From Pontibacter qinzhouensis (GTDB taxonomy: Bacteria > Bacteroidota > Bacteroidia > Cytophagales > Hymenobacteraceae), in assembly GCF_008017455.1 (NCBI RefSeq), contig NZ_VRTY01000011.1:23523-87522 (forward strand): a DNA stretch of 64,000 nt, written 5' to 3'. This document shows positions 1 to 9,821 of this stretch, one piece after another. Numbering within the stretch: the stretch's first letter is position 1; each line of letters opens with the position of its first letter. The notes under the pieces were generated by a model. That model was not told where the DNA came from. It did not search any database and saw only the letters and a program-made list of their open reading frames with translations. Position numbers and translations under genes: made by a program.

Positions 1-280
1 TAACAGAACCGAAGATTTTGCCGGTCTCACCAACTTTAGCCGGTATTTCAAGCATTACTTCACCGATGCTGTTAGCCAGTTCCTGCGCGTCGTTCTTAAT
101 TTTATCAGCTTTGTGAGCAGCCTGACGGATGTTCTCAGCTACTACTTTTTTGTTAGATGTGTTGGCAAGAACAGCCAGCCCTTGCGGGATCAGGAAGTTA
201 CGGCCAAAACCAGGCTTCACAGATACGATATCGTTCTTGAAACCTACGCCTTTCACGTCATCTTTTAATATAATTTCCAT
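1..280 (-). CDS. rplI: 50S ribosomal protein L9 (C-terminal part missing at window edge)
   Basis: Large-subunit ribosomal protein that binds 23S rRNA. Reading leftward from the ATG at 278-280, the product begins MEIILKDDVKGVGFKNDIV and continues through VKPGFGRNFLIPQGLA, the classic N-terminal L9 fold with its Gly/Lys-rich loop, followed by the start of the long connecting helix. About 93 codons are visible; L9 proteins are usually near 150 residues, so the C-terminal domain lies outside the window. It is third in the rpsF-rpsR-rplI order, 14 bases after rpsR, and is probably cotranscribed. Nothing is odd about the visible part. Confidence 0.95.
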   Translation of the reverse strand, partial: MEIILKDDVKGVGFKNDIVSVKPGFGRNFLIPQGLAVLANTSNKKVVAENIRQAAHKADKIKNDAQELANSIGEVMLEIPAKVGETGKIFGSV

Positions 281-294
281 TGCTCAGTTCCTCC

Positions 295-546
295 TTATTT
301 TAAAGAATCAGTTACATAAGGCAAAATAGCAAGGTGTCTTGCTCTTGCAACCGCCTGCGATACTTTGCGCTGAAATTTCAGGCTTGTACCTGTTAATCTT
401 CTAGGAAGGATTTTACCTTGCTCGTTTACAAATTTAAGTAAAAAGTTACCGTCTTTGTAATCGATGTATTTAATACCGCTTTTTTTGAATCGGCAGTATT
501 TCTGGCGGTTCTCCTGCTTGTGTACTTTCTCGTTAACTAAGCTCAT
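295..546 (-). CDS. rpsR: 30S ribosomal protein S18
   Basis: Small-subunit ribosomal protein that pairs with S6 on the 16S rRNA platform. The 83 residues contain the S18 core: [16 protein letters not shown] near residue 17, then [19 protein letters not shown], and the C-terminal [13 protein letters not shown]. The length is normal for Bacteroidota. Its ATG overlaps the rpsF stop codon in an ATGA arrangement (543-546), so translation is probably coupled to S6, its binding partner. The neighbour downstream is rplI. Confidence 0.97.
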   Translation of the reverse strand: MSLVNEKVHKQENRQKYCRFKKSGIKYIDYKDGNFLLKFVNEQGKILPRRLTGTSLKFQRKVSQAVARARHLAILPYVTDSLK

Positions 547-914
547 GATGCTTTAACCTCCTCTTTTTTAGCTTGTGACTTAAATTCGCCTTTTCTTCTG
601 CGCTCGTTGTAAGCAAGAGCATGCTTATCAAGGGCAGTAGTTAAGAAGCGAACAACTTTTTCATCACGGCGATAAGCCAGCTCAAGTGCATCTACAACAG
701 TAGTAGGAGCAGCAAACTCGATGAGGTGGTAAAAGCCTGTCGATTTTTTCTGGATTGGATAAGCCAGTTTACGCAGACCCCAGTTCTCTTCGTGGATAAT
801 GTCGGCGCTATTTTCCTTAAGCACCTGTCTGAACTTCTCGACCGTTTCTTGCATCTGCACCTCGTTCAGCAACGGGGTCAGGATGAAGATCGTTTCGTAA
901 TTTTTTAATTCCAT
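543..914 (-). CDS. rpsF: 30S ribosomal protein S6
   Basis: Small-subunit protein that binds S18. The 123-residue product starts [18 protein letters not shown] and has the S6 beta-alpha-beta ferredoxin-like core, with the conserved stretch [19 protein letters not shown] near residue 65 and [11 protein letters not shown]. The C-terminus is a Lys/Glu-rich tail (residues 100-123), common in this phylum. It is the first gene of the rpsF-rpsR-rplI operon and has a good Bacteroidota-type promoter about 30 bases upstream of the ATG. The leader is short and I saw no room for an S6:S18-binding RNA motif. Confidence 0.97.
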   Translation of the reverse strand: MELKNYETIFILTPLLNEVQMQETVEKFRQVLKENSADIIHEENWGLRKLAYPIQKKSTGFYHLIEFAAPTTVVDALELAYRRDEKVVRFLTTALDKHALAYNERRRKGEFKSQAKKEEVKAS

Positions 915-945
915 TTGTGTATGAGAATTTTTTGAATTTAGCCTG

Positions 946-977
946 CAAATTTAGGACTTATATTTTTGTATTACAAG
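946..977 (-). promoter_or_regulatory. Promoter for rpsF-rpsR-rplI
   Basis: On the minus strand a -7 element TAAATTTG (946-953) follows a -33-like CTTG (974-977) with a 20-base spacer. This fits the Bacteroidota vegetative consensus TTTG-N19to20-TAnnTTTG. It would give a leader of roughly 25 bases before the rpsF ATG at 914. The match is by eye; no start-site data are available. Confidence 0.6.
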
Positions 978-1421
978 CACTTTCTATAACCGAACTAAAA
1001 TTATTGACATCAACTCTCCAAAATTCTCTGGTAGCAGCAAATCTACAACCTGGTTTCAGAGGTAGCAGAAACGGCATACACCTTAATATATAGGTAACGT
1101 TTCATTTGTAAAAATTTCGGCGCAAAAGTCTAAGCTTAACATTGCAGCTAATGATGAATTGAGGTGGAAAAAAATCAAGAGCATAAGAAAAGTGCAATTT
1201 TCTAAACGGCTTCATCAGAATATAATTTATGGGTCGGCCTGATAATTTGTGCAAATATGATTTATGTTGGTTTTTTAAAAGAGAGATATCAGGATTGATA
1301 ACTGTTATTTAGAATTAATATAAATAAATAAGGGTGTAAGGTATTTATAAAAAGAATATTAAAGGAGAAATGATATCGGGCACAATAACCGAAAAGTAGG
1401 GGAAAAATACAGTTATTTATA

Positions 1422-1452
1422 TTTGATTAATGGAATTCGCATAGTAGATTTG
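1422..1452 (+). promoter_or_regulatory. Promoter for the act-cox cluster
   Basis: TTTG at 1422-1425 and TAGATTTG at 1445-1452 are separated by exactly 19 bases, an essentially perfect match to the Bacteroidota sigma-A promoter TTTG-N19-TAnnTTTG. Transcription would start near 1459, about 40 bases before the actA ATG at 1498. It probably drives the whole respiratory cluster, since gene spacing downstream is tight. Assigned by eye. Confidence 0.7.
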
Positions 1453-1497
1453 TGCCCATAAGTATTTTCACCATCTACTAAACAAGTTATCTTGGCT

Positions 1498-2808
1498 ATG
1501 ATTAGCTGTATACTTAAAGCAAAAACCAAATTTCTTATTGCCTTTTTATTTGCCGTTACCGTTTCTTTCGGTGCGTGGGCTCAGGCTAGCGACCAGGCAG
1601 ATATAGCTACTAAGGGGGTAGAGCCCGGAGCTGTGGCAACTGCATCTGATGCCGGCGCTGCTGGCGATCCTGCTGTCATCAGCGCAGGCCAGTCTCTTTT
1701 CAAAAACAACTGTGCGGCTTGTCACTCTGCCGGAGGCGATGTTGTAGTTGGCCCTGGTTTGCAGGGCATGAGTCAGCGACACAGCGAATCATGGTTAATT
1801 AAGTGGATCAGAAACTCCCAGGCGCTTATTCAGTCTGGCGATGCGCAGGCTGTTGCTGTGTATGAGCAGTACAACAAGCAGGCCATGCCTTCTTTTGCCT
1901 TCTCTGATGACGAGATCAAGTCTATCATAACTTATATTGAGTCTGGTGTAGATGCCGCTCCTGCAGGTGGTACTGATGCTGCCGTGGCAGATGGAACGCA
2001 GCCAGTAGGCGACCAGGCCATTGGCGCCATTGGTGGATACCTCGATATTATTCTGGTTGTGCTTATTGTAGTGCTTATTGTGCTGGTAGTAACCCTATTG
2101 CTGATTTCTTCTATTCTGAAGAACTACCTGAACAAGAACAAGAAACTTGATGAGTACGACGACGAAATAGTTAACCAGCGTTTCGACCTCTCTAAAGTTT
2201 ATAAATCCAGTGCCGTTCGTACTATTGTAGCTCTGATCTTTGTGGTGGTGTTAATCGACCTGGGGCTTGATAAGATGATGGGTATCGGTATTCAGCAAGG
2301 ATACCAGCCACGTCAGCCAATCGCCTTCTCGCACGCCCTGCACGCCGGTGAGCACGAGATTAACTGTAACTACTGCCACACAACCGTGTACGAAAGCAAG
2401 AGTGCCAGTATTCCTTCTGCCAACATCTGTATGAACTGCCACAGCCAGATTAAAACAGAGTCGCAGGAGATTCAGAAAATTTACCGCGCACTGGAGCGCA
2501 ACAAGCCAATTGAATGGGTGCGCATTCATAACCTACCTGATCTTGCCTACTTTAACCACGCACAGCACACACAAGTGGCTGGCGTAGAGTGCCAGACTTG
2601 CCACGGACCTATACAGGAAATGGAAGTGGTATACCAATACTCTCCATTAACCATGGGCTGGTGTATCGACTGTCACCGCGAAACTCCTCTGAATACAAAA
2701 GGTAACGGCTATTACGACAACCTGGTGAAGCTGCACGAAGCATCATCTAAGGGAGCTTTCACAGTGGCGTCTAATGGTGGTACAGAATGTTCTAAGTGTC
2801 ACTATTAA
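1498..2808 (+). CDS. actA: Alternative Complex III subunit ActA, multiheme cytochrome c with an extra N-terminal heme domain
   Basis: Membrane-anchored electron-transfer subunit of Alternative Complex III, the quinol:cytochrome c oxidoreductase that replaces bc1 in many Bacteroidota. I chose the ATG at 1498 rather than the TTG six bases upstream because it gives a clean signal peptide (ISCILKAKTKFLIAFLFAV to AWAQA). Six heme-binding CXXCH motifs are visible. One (CAACH, about residue 72) lies in an N-terminal cytochrome c domain with a likely axial Met in QAMPSF. Five (CNYCH, CMNCH, CQTCH, CIDCH, CSKCH, residues about 290-435) form the usual pentaheme domain. A strong membrane helix (about 181-208) and a second one (about 241-258) separate them. 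First gene of the cluster. Confidence 0.92.
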   Translation: MISCILKAKTKFLIAFLFAVTVSFGAWAQASDQADIATKGVEPGAVATASDAGAAGDPAVISAGQSLFKNNCAACHSAGGDVVVGPGLQGMSQRHSESWLIKWIRNSQALIQSGDAQAVAVYEQYNKQAMPSFAFSDDEIKSIITYIESGVDAAPAGGTDAAVADGTQPVGDQAIGAIGGYLDIILVVLIVVLIVLVVTLLLISSILKNYLNKNKKLDEYDDEIVNQRFDLSKVYKSSAVRTIVALIFVVVLIDLGLDKMMGIGIQQGYQPRQPIAFSHALHAGEHEINCNYCHTTVYESKSASIPSANICMNCHSQIKTESQEIQKIYRALERNKPIEWVRIHNLPDLAYFNHAQHTQVAGVECQTCHGPIQEMEVVYQYSPLTMGWCIDCHRETPLNTKGNGYYDNLVKLHEASSKGAFTVASNGGTECSKCHY

Positions 2809-2854
2809 TCAAATTCATCTAATTATATAAGTATCCGAGTTCTCTAGATATATT

Positions 2855-5800
2855 ATGCAAGACAGAATTAAATACTGGAAAGGAATTGAGGAGTTAGAAA
2901 ATACTCCGGAGTTCGCCAAGCATGCTCATAATGAGTTTCCAGAATTCCTGCCGTTAAATGAAACCCCAGCAGACAGCAAGTCTTCGCAGGTTAGTGCCCC
3001 AAGAAGAGATTTCTTAAAGCTTCTTGGCTTTGGTCTGGCTGCAGCCACTCTGGCTTCTTGTGAGGCGCCTGTTAGAAAAGCGATCCCTTACCTGAACAAG
3101 CCGGTTGATGTAGAACCAGGTGTTGCCAACTGGTACGCCTCTACCTATTTCTCACACGGAGACTACAACAGCGTCCTGATTAAGACCCGCGAAGGCCGGC
3201 CAATTAAGATCGAGCCGAACCCGATGTCTTCTATTACGCCACTGGGTACAAGCCCAAGAGCGCAGGGTTCTGTTTTAAATGTGTATGATAACAACAGACT
3301 TCGCCACCCGCTTATAAAAGGCAAAGAAGCCAAGTGGGAGCAGGTAGACCGTGATATCACGTCACGTCTTTCTGGCATCAACGGCAAAGTTGTGCTGGTG
3401 TCTTCTACCGTAGCCAGCCCTTCTACAAAACAATTGATTGATGAGTTCGGATCGCGCTTCGGAAGCTTTGAGCACGTAACTTACGATGCCAATTCTGCTT
3501 CTGCTCTGCTTGCCGCGAATGGTGGTACCATTCCAGGCTACGACTTCAGCAAAGCTAATATTATAGTAAGCGTTGGTGCCGATTTCCTGGGTTCCTGGAT
3601 CGCCCCAACTCCTTTTGCAAAACAATACATCCAGAACCGTAAGATCACCAAAGAGAGTGCGGTGATGTCGCGTCATTACCAGTTCGAGACGATTCTTTCT
3701 CTTACTGGTGCTAACGCGGATGTACGTGTGCCTATCAAGCCATCGCAGGAAGCTGCGCTTGTAGCGGCTCTTTATAACAGCATCTCCGGCCAGGGTGGAA
3801 GCGCTCCTGCAAATGTAGACAGCAAGGCTTTTGCTGCTGCTGTTAGAGATCTGAATGCCAACAAAGGCAAGGCGCTAGTGGTGTCTGGCTCAAACGACCC
3901 AGGTGTTCAAACCATGGTAACTGCTCTTAACGAAGCCTTAGGTGCTGGCGGTACTACCATCGATACAGCTGCTCCTTACTTTGTAAAGCAGGGTAACGAT
4001 GCGCAAATGCTTCGTTTTATCGAAGATATGAATGCCGGAACAATCGGTGCCGTGTTCTTCTACAATGCAAACCCTGCCTACGATCATCCGCTTGCAGACA
4101 GAGTAGCCTCCGGATTAACTAAAGTTGGTCTGAAGGTATCTTTTGCAGAGCGCGTAGACGAAACAGCTTTATTAGCTGATGTTGTAGCTCCAGACAGCAA
4201 TTACCTGGAGTCGTGGAATGATTACGAGCCGAAAAGAGGTTTCCTAAGCTTAGCTCAACCTGTAATCAGCCCGATATTTAAGACTCGCCAGATGCAGGAC
4301 AGCCTGCTTACCTGGAGTGGCAGTACAACAACTTACTACGACTATATCAGAAATAACTGGAGAAAAGTAGCTTCAGGTGATTTCAATACCTTCTGGGATA
4401 AAGCAGTGCATGATGGTGTGCTGGAGACAGGTGCTACCATGCTCCGCGTAAACACCACTGCCAATACTATAACAGCCGCTGCTGCCGCAAGTGCTGCTGG
4501 CAGTAGAGCAGCCGGAAACGGAATAGAAGCTGTTGTATACGAAAAAGTACAAATTGGCCCTGGCTACGAAGTAAACAACCCTTACCTGCAGGAAGCTGGT
4601 GATCCTATCACTAAATCGACCTGGGGTAATTATGTAACCATGCCTCGTTTAATGGCCGAGGAAATGAAAGTGGTACAGGGAGATGTGCTGAGAATCACGA
4701 CTGCTAATGGTAAGACTATAGAAGCTCCTGCACTTGTTCAGCCAGGGCAGGCACCAGGAACCGTTGGTCTTGCGATGGGTTATGGCCGCGATCTGGAGTC
4801 TATGCCGGTTGTAAGAGGCTTAGGTGCTAATGCCTTCCCGATCACAACGGTTGCTAACAATGCGGTAAGCTACAGCAGCGTGGTGAAAATTGAGAAGACA
4901 GACGCTACTTCTCCAATTGCGCAAATGCAGACACACCACACGATCATGGACCGTTTGGTAGTGCAGGAGAATACGCTGGCAAACTATCAGGCCGATCCTA
5001 AGAAAGTAACAACGTACATCCGCCTGACTACACATGATGGCCCTGTTAAACCAGCTACTGTTTCGCTTTGGGATGATTACGAATACAAGAACCACCACTG
5101 GGGAATGGTCATTGACCTTAATTCCTGTATTGGTTGCGGTGCTTGTACCCTGAGCTGCAATATTGAGAACAACATTCCGGTAGTAGGTAAAGCAGAAGTA
5201 ATCAACCGCCGAGAGATGCACTGGATGCGCATTGACAGGTATTACAGCGCGAAGGAGCACGAGGAGAAAGATTACGCAGAGATGGAGCATCCGGCTGATA
5301 ACCCTTCAGTTATCTTCCAGCCGATGATGTGTCAGCACTGCAACCATGCTCCATGTGAAACAGTTTGCCCGGTTGCCGCTACCATGCACAGCTCTGAAGG
5401 TATCAACCAGATGGCTTATAACCGTTGCGTAGGTACTCGTTACTGTGCAAATAACTGCCCTTACAAAGTGCGTCGTTTTAACTGGTTTGCTTACGCCAAC
5501 AACGATAAATTCGACTACAACATGAACAACGACCTCGGTAAGATGGTGTTGAACCCAGATGTGGTGGTTCGTTCAAGAGGTGTAATGGAGAAATGCTCTT
5601 TCTGTGTGCAGCGTGTTCAGCTTGGTAAGCTTGAGGCGAAACGTGAGAACAGAAGACCAAAAGACGGTGAAATCGTTTCTGCTTGCGCGCAGTCCTGCCC
5701 AACTGATGCGATCATCTTTGGTGATATGCTGGATCCTGAAAGCCGAATTTCGCAAGTGTTGGCCAAAGAAGAAGGCGAGCGTGCTTTCCAGGTACTGGAA

Positions 5801-5857
5801 GAAATCAACGTTCAGCCAAACGTTACTTACCTGACTAAAATTAGAAACTTAGCTTAA
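2855..5857 (+). CDS. actB: Alternative Complex III subunit ActB, molybdopterin-oxidoreductase-like / ferredoxin fusion
   Basis: Large periplasm-facing iron-sulfur subunit of Alternative Complex III, 1000 residues. Residues 50-58 (RRDFLKLLG) form a twin-arginine signal, followed by a lipobox-like LASC (Cys69), as is typical of ActB. The middle resembles a molybdopterin oxidoreductase but should lack the cofactor, as in other ActB proteins. The C-terminal ferredoxin part has cysteine clusters [11 protein letters not shown] (758-768), [13 protein letters not shown] (826-838), [11 protein letters not shown] (858-868) and the pairs at 914/917 and 944/948, consistent with four Fe-S clusters. A low-complexity Ala-rich run occurs near residue 545. 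It follows actA by 46 bases. Confidence 0.93.
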   Translation: MQDRIKYWKGIEELENTPEFAKHAHNEFPEFLPLNETPADSKSSQVSAPRRDFLKLLGFGLAAATLASCEAPVRKAIPYLNKPVDVEPGVANWYASTYFSHGDYNSVLIKTREGRPIKIEPNPMSSITPLGTSPRAQGSVLNVYDNNRLRHPLIKGKEAKWEQVDRDITSRLSGINGKVVLVSSTVASPSTKQLIDEFGSRFGSFEHVTYDANSASALLAANGGTIPGYDFSKANIIVSVGADFLGSWIAPTPFAKQYIQNRKITKESAVMSRHYQFETILSLTGANADVRVPIKPSQEAALVAALYNSISGQGGSAPANVDSKAFAAAVRDLNANKGKALVVSGSNDPGVQTMVTALNEALGAGGTTIDTAAPYFVKQGNDAQMLRFIEDMNAGTIGAVFFYNANPAYDHPLADRVASGLTKVGLKVSFAERVDETALLADVVAPDSNYLESWNDYEPKRGFLSLAQPVISPIFKTRQMQDSLLTWSGSTTTYYDYIRNNWRKVASGDFNTFWDKAVHDGVLETGATMLRVNTTANTITAAAAASAAGSRAAGNGIEAVVYEKVQIGPGYEVNNPYLQEAGDPITKSTWGNYVTMPRLMAEEMKVVQGDVLRITTANGKTIEAPALVQPGQAPGTVGLAMGYGRDLESMPVVRGLGANAFPITTVANNAVSYSSVVKIEKTDATSPIAQMQTHHTIMDRLVVQENTLANYQADPKKVTTYIRLTTHDGPVKPATVSLWDDYEYKNHHWGMVIDLNSCIGCGACTLSCNIENNIPVVGKAEVINRREMHWMRIDRYYSAKEHEEKDYAEMEHPADNPSVIFQPMMCQHCNHAPCETVCPVAATMHSSEGINQMAYNRCVGTRYCANNCPYKVRRFNWFAYANNDKFDYNMNNDLGKMVLNPDVVVRSRGVMEKCSFCVQRVQLGKLEAKRENRRPKDGEIVSACAQSCPTDAIIFGDMLDPESRISQVLAKEEGERAFQVLEEINVQPNVTYLTKIRNLA

Positions 5858-5876
5858 AATAAATTTAGATAGCGTT

Positions 5877-7313
5877 ATGCAGCATGTATCTCCGATAAGA
5901 GAGCCTCTTGTAACGGGGGGGAAAACATACCACGACATCACTGAAGATGTCTGCAGACAGGTAGAGGCAAGACCCAACATGCGTTGGGCCATTGCCCTGG
6001 CTGTTGCCCTGGTAGGTTTTGCTATTTTTTGTTACTCTGTTTACCGCACCCTTTGGTATGGTATAGGGGAGTGGGGCCTTAACAAAACAGTAGGTTGGGC
6101 CTGGGATATCACCAACTTCGTATGGTGGGTAGGTATTGGTCACGCCGGTACACTTATCTCAGCTATCCTTTTGCTGTTCCGCCAGAAGTGGAGAACTTCT
6201 ATTAACCGTGCCGCTGAGGCGATGACCATTTTCGCGGTAATATGCGCGGCCATGTTCCCGGTACTGCACATGGGCCGCCCCTGGATGGCCTTATGGGTAC
6301 TTCCTCTTCCCAACACATACGGTTCGCTTTGGGTTAACTTTAACTCACCGCTACTTTGGGATGTGTTCGCGATCTCCACATACTTCTCAGTATCACTGGT
6401 TTTCTGGTACATCGGTCTGATTCCTGACTTTGCTACCATCCGCGACCGTGCTACAGGGCCAATAGCAAGACGAGCTTATGCTGTTCTTTCTTTCGGCTGG
6501 ACTGGTTCAGCAAAAGCCTGGTCACGTTATGAAACAGTTTCCCTGATTCTGGCTGGTTTAGCTACACCGCTTGTACTTTCTGTACACACCATCGTATCTT
6601 TTGACTTTGCAACATCTGTAATTCCAGGCTGGCACACCACTATCTTCCCGCCATACTTTGTGGCAGGTGCGATTTTCTCAGGTTTTGCCATGGTGTTAAC
6701 CCTGATGATTATTACCCGAAAGGTATTTAAGCTGGAAGATTATATTACCCTGGAGCACATCGAATCGATGAACAAGGTAATTATTCTGACAGGTTCTATT
6801 GTAGGTGTAGCCTATATCACAGAGTTCTTTATTGCCTGGTATTCACAGGTAGAGTACGAACAGTATGCCTTCATTAACCGTGCAACAGGTCCTTACTGGT
6901 GGGCTTACTGGTCTATGATGACCTGTAACGTAATCACGCCGCAGCTATTCTGGTTCAGAAGCATCCGCAGAAGCCTGACAGCTACGTTCATCATCACGAT
7001 CTTCGTAAACATCGGTATGTGGTTCGAGCGTTTCGTAATTATCGTTACTTCCCTGCACCGCGATTACCTGCCATCTTCCTGGGCAATGTTCTCTCCAACC
7101 ATTATCGACGTTGGTATTTATGTGGGTACTATCGGCTTGTTCTTTACACTGTTCCTGCTGTTTGCCAAATTCTTCCCGGTAATTAACATGGCAGAGGTAA
7201 AAGCCATTCTGAAATCATCTTCAGAGGTAAAACCGCATCACCAGCGTCATACGAACACGATGCATGGCACTCCAAAGGATTCTAACTCTAATACATCTCA
7301 TAGCAATGAATAA
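5877..7313 (+). CDS. actC: Alternative Complex III subunit ActC, NrfD/PsrC-like membrane protein
   Basis: Integral membrane subunit of Alternative Complex III, in the NrfD/PsrC family, with about ten hydrophobic helices over 478 residues. It is expected to bind menaquinol and pass electrons to ActB. The segments [19 protein letters not shown] and [11 protein letters not shown] are typical of ActC quinol-site helices. The N-terminal 45 residues are soluble. The C-terminal tail (about 445-478) is polar and His/Asn/Ser-rich. The gene starts 19 bases after actB, and its stop codon overlaps the actD start by 8 bases. Confidence 0.93.
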   Translation: MQHVSPIREPLVTGGKTYHDITEDVCRQVEARPNMRWAIALAVALVGFAIFCYSVYRTLWYGIGEWGLNKTVGWAWDITNFVWWVGIGHAGTLISAILLLFRQKWRTSINRAAEAMTIFAVICAAMFPVLHMGRPWMALWVLPLPNTYGSLWVNFNSPLLWDVFAISTYFSVSLVFWYIGLIPDFATIRDRATGPIARRAYAVLSFGWTGSAKAWSRYETVSLILAGLATPLVLSVHTIVSFDFATSVIPGWHTTIFPPYFVAGAIFSGFAMVLTLMIITRKVFKLEDYITLEHIESMNKVIILTGSIVGVAYITEFFIAWYSQVEYEQYAFINRATGPYWWAYWSMMTCNVITPQLFWFRSIRRSLTATFIITIFVNIGMWFERFVIIVTSLHRDYLPSSWAMFSPTIIDVGIYVGTIGLFFTLFLLFAKFFPVINMAEVKAILKSSSEVKPHHQRHTNTMHGTPKDSNSNTSHSNE

Positions 7314-7830
7314 AAAGTTTGTTCTAGGTATCTACGATGATGAAGATGTCCTGCTGACGGCCATCGAAAACGTACGGGCTGCAGGTACCAAAATTTATGA
7401 AGTCTTCTCACCTTATCCTGTACACGGTATAGATGATGTATTAGGTATAAAAAGATCCCGTCTGCCGATAGCTGCCTTCTTCTTTGGGCTTTTTGGTACT
7501 TCATTCGCTCTTTGGATGCAGATTTGGATGCTCGGTTTTGACTGGCCAATGATTATTGGTGGTAAGCCTCACATTGCGTTACCATCTTTTATTCCGGTAA
7601 CATTTGAGCTTACAGTTCTATGTGCTGCTCATGGTATGGTGATCACCTTCTTTATTGTAACAAAACTAAAACCTTCTACCAAGGTGCCTGTTTTTGATAA
7701 GCGATCTACAGATGATAAATTTGTAATGGCAATTGAAGTAAAAGATGGTGTTACAGATCTTGCTGCTTTAAATGACCTGCTTCGGACAAACGGTGCAATC
7801 GAAGTTAACCAGAAGGAGGTGCTGAAATAA
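7306..7830 (+). CDS. actD: Alternative Complex III subunit ActD (DUF3341 family)
   Basis: Small membrane subunit of Alternative Complex III, 174 residues. The ATG at 7306 gives [20 protein letters not shown], the normal ActD start; the frame is open further upstream, but only inside actC. A soluble N-terminal domain (1-50, with [11 protein letters not shown]) is followed by two membrane helices (about 52-75 and 90-115) and a soluble tail. The family is known to pack against ActC and ActF; its own chemistry is not established. It overlaps actC by 8 bases (ATGAATAA) and touches actE in a TAATG junction. Confidence 0.92.
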   Translation: MNKKFVLGIYDDEDVLLTAIENVRAAGTKIYEVFSPYPVHGIDDVLGIKRSRLPIAAFFFGLFGTSFALWMQIWMLGFDWPMIIGGKPHIALPSFIPVTFELTVLCAAHGMVITFFIVTKLKPSTKVPVFDKRSTDDKFVMAIEVKDGVTDLAALNDLLRTNGAIEVNQKEVLK

Positions 7831-8498
7831 TGAAAAGTTTATCTACAATAGGTTTGAAAGCTTCTGCTCTGCTTTTCGCTACCGCAGCATTGGTAGCTTG
7901 TAAAAATGAGCAAGACCCGGGCGTAGAGTATGCTCCTGATATGTATAATGCCATTCCTTTAGAGCCTTATTCACAGATCAAGCCGAGCCTTTACAACCCA
8001 GGTGGCCTTAACATGCGTGAACCTGCTCAGGGTACTGTTGCCCGTGGCAAAATGGGGTACACAATGTATCTATCATCTGATACGGCTGAAGTGGCTGGCG
8101 TTGAGCTAAAAAATCCACTTGCCAGAACTACACAGAACCTGGAAGATGGGAAGTTACTTTACGCCCGTTTCTGCTCTCCATGCCATGGCGAGCAAGGAGA
8201 TGGTCAGGGTAAAGTGGGTATAAAATTCAAAGGTGTTCCTTCTTATACTGCGGGTCGTGTGGCTACGCTTCCCGAAGGTCATATTTACCATGTAATCACA
8301 AACGGCAGAGGACGTATGCGTCCGCATGGAACACAAGTGAACCCAACTGAACGCTGGAAAATTGTGATGTATGTGCAGCAGCTTCAGACTGGCGAGGCAG
8401 ATACAGCCATTGCCACTGAAGAGCAGGCAAATCAGGCAAGCACAGCCACTGAGGCTGGAGCAGACAACACAGGAAATAGTGACACTCCTAATAACTAA
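7830..8498 (+). CDS. actE: Alternative Complex III subunit ActE, monoheme cytochrome c lipoprotein
   Basis: Periplasmic cytochrome c of Alternative Complex III, 222 residues. The signal sequence ends in a lipobox (LVAC, Cys about 24), so it is probably lipid-anchored. One CXXCH motif (CSPCHGEQGDGQG, Cys115-His119) with a downstream NGRGRMRPHG Met region marks a class I cytochrome c. The conserved family stretch EPYSQIKPSLYNPGGLNMREP is present. The C-terminal 35 residues are low-complexity Ala/Glu/Thr-rich. The start overlaps the actD stop by one base. Confidence 0.93.
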   Translation: MKSLSTIGLKASALLFATAALVACKNEQDPGVEYAPDMYNAIPLEPYSQIKPSLYNPGGLNMREPAQGTVARGKMGYTMYLSSDTAEVAGVELKNPLARTTQNLEDGKLLYARFCSPCHGEQGDGQGKVGIKFKGVPSYTAGRVATLPEGHIYHVITNGRGRMRPHGTQVNPTERWKIVMYVQQLQTGEADTAIATEEQANQASTATEAGADNTGNSDTPNN

Positions 8499-8525
8499 CG
8501 TCTAAGGCAAAATTTTAAAAGGATA

Positions 8526-9797
8526 ATGACAGAAGAAAGACTCATCATTTCGAGGAAAACAAATAACAAGTTTTTCTTAATGATAGCTATAGGTGTTGTT
8601 TTACTTATAGTAGGTATTATTGCCATGGCTATGGGATGGGGTGGAGAACACCATGCCGTGGATGCTGCGCATGGCGAAGCTGCTGCCCATGAGCCTGCTA
8701 CTTGGGTGAAGAGGCTCTACGTGAACTTGTGGCTCAACAATGTGTATTTTTCAGGAATAGCCCTGATCGGGGTTTTCTTCGTGGCGGTACAATATGTAGC
8801 CTATGCAGGCTGGTCAGTGCTTATCAAAAGGATTCCTGAGGCTCTAGGTTACTACCTTCCAATAGGTGGTGCCGTTATGCTGATCGTATTCCTGCTAGGT
8901 GGGCATGATATTTTTCATTGGACGCATGACTATCTTTATGATGTAAATGATCCACGCTTCGACCCTATTATCAACGGTAAGAAGCCTTACCTGAACTTCG
9001 CATTCTTCCTGATAAGAATGGTGGTTTATTTTGCGCTATGGATTTTGTTCTTCAACTGGTTAAGAAGAAACTCTATTGCTGAAGATTTACAAGGAGGCAC
9101 AAACTATTACCATAAAAGTATCCGTATTTCGGCTATGTTCCTGGTGGTTTTCGGTGTAACTTCTTCTATGTCTGCCTGGGACTGGGTACTTTCAATCGAC
9201 ACGCACTGGTTCAGTACCATGTTTGGTTGGTATGTATTCGCCAGCTGGTGGGTATCTGGATTAGCCGCAATTACGCTAACAGTAATTATCCTAAAGCAGA
9301 ATGGATACCTGAAAATGGTAAATGCCAACCACTTACATGACTTGGGTAAATTCTGCTTCGCGTTCTCTATTTTCTGGACCTACATTTGGTTCTCACAGTT
9401 TATGCTGTACTGGTATGCCAATATTCCGGAAGAGGTAATTTATTTTACAGAGCGTTTAAGCGGTTATGATGGAAAATATCTCGGTATTTTCTTCGCTAAC
9501 CTGGTTATAAACTTTGCTTTCCCTTTCCTGGTGTTAATGACGAGAGACGCAAAACGCCAGATGATCATGCTCAAGCTGGTTACTATTGCTATCCTATTTG
9601 GTCATTGGTTAGATTTCTACCTCATGATGATGCCTGCGACCATGCGCGGCGACGCCGGATTTGGCTTCATAGAAGTAGGTACAGCACTTGTGTTCTTAGG
9701 AGTGTTCCTGTTTACGTTTGCAAAAGGCCTTTCTAAAGCGTCCCTTGTACCTGTGAACCACCCATTCCTGGAAGAGAGTATTCACCATCATGTATAG
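8526..9797 (+). CDS. actF: Alternative Complex III subunit ActF, quinol:cytochrome c oxidoreductase membrane subunit
   Basis: Second polytopic subunit of Alternative Complex III, distantly related to ActC, with about ten membrane helices across 423 residues. Recognisable parts are the first helix (about 18-38), a periplasmic loop rich in His and Ala (HHAVDAAHGEAAAHEP), MSAWDWVLSIDTHWFSTMFGWY and TYIWFSQFMLYWYANIPEE. In known complexes it pairs with ActC across the membrane. It follows actE by 27 bases and precedes coxB by 24, so the reductase and the oxidase are encoded together, in keeping with the supercomplex described in Flavobacterium. Confidence 0.92.
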   Translation: MTEERLIISRKTNNKFFLMIAIGVVLLIVGIIAMAMGWGGEHHAVDAAHGEAAAHEPATWVKRLYVNLWLNNVYFSGIALIGVFFVAVQYVAYAGWSVLIKRIPEALGYYLPIGGAVMLIVFLLGGHDIFHWTHDYLYDVNDPRFDPIINGKKPYLNFAFFLIRMVVYFALWILFFNWLRRNSIAEDLQGGTNYYHKSIRISAMFLVVFGVTSSMSAWDWVLSIDTHWFSTMFGWYVFASWWVSGLAAITLTVIILKQNGYLKMVNANHLHDLGKFCFAFSIFWTYIWFSQFMLYWYANIPEEVIYFTERLSGYDGKYLGIFFANLVINFAFPFLVLMTRDAKRQMIMLKLVTIAILFGHWLDFYLMMMPATMRGDAGFGFIEVGTALVFLGVFLFTFAKGLSKASLVPVNHPFLEESIHHHV

Positions 9798-9821
9798 AGA
9801 CAATACTAAAAGCGTTATATA

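Larger units (their letters stand above)
915..1497. other. Divergent intergenic region between rpsF and actA
   Basis: A gene-free stretch of 583 bases, AT-rich, between two divergent operons. It holds the rpsF promoter (946-977) and the actA promoter (1422-1452). I saw no open reading frame with coding character and no convincing copy of the 57-base repeat; a weak partial resemblance at 1199-1227 lacks the 3' block. Confidence 0.6.

Noticed and set aside
1199..1227. Possible fifteenth repeat copy (minus strand, resembling AATTAT..CTGATGAAGCC)
   Set aside because: Only part of the 5' block is similar, and the CCAAGGGT end is absent at the expected distance; chance similarity in AT-rich sequence is likely.
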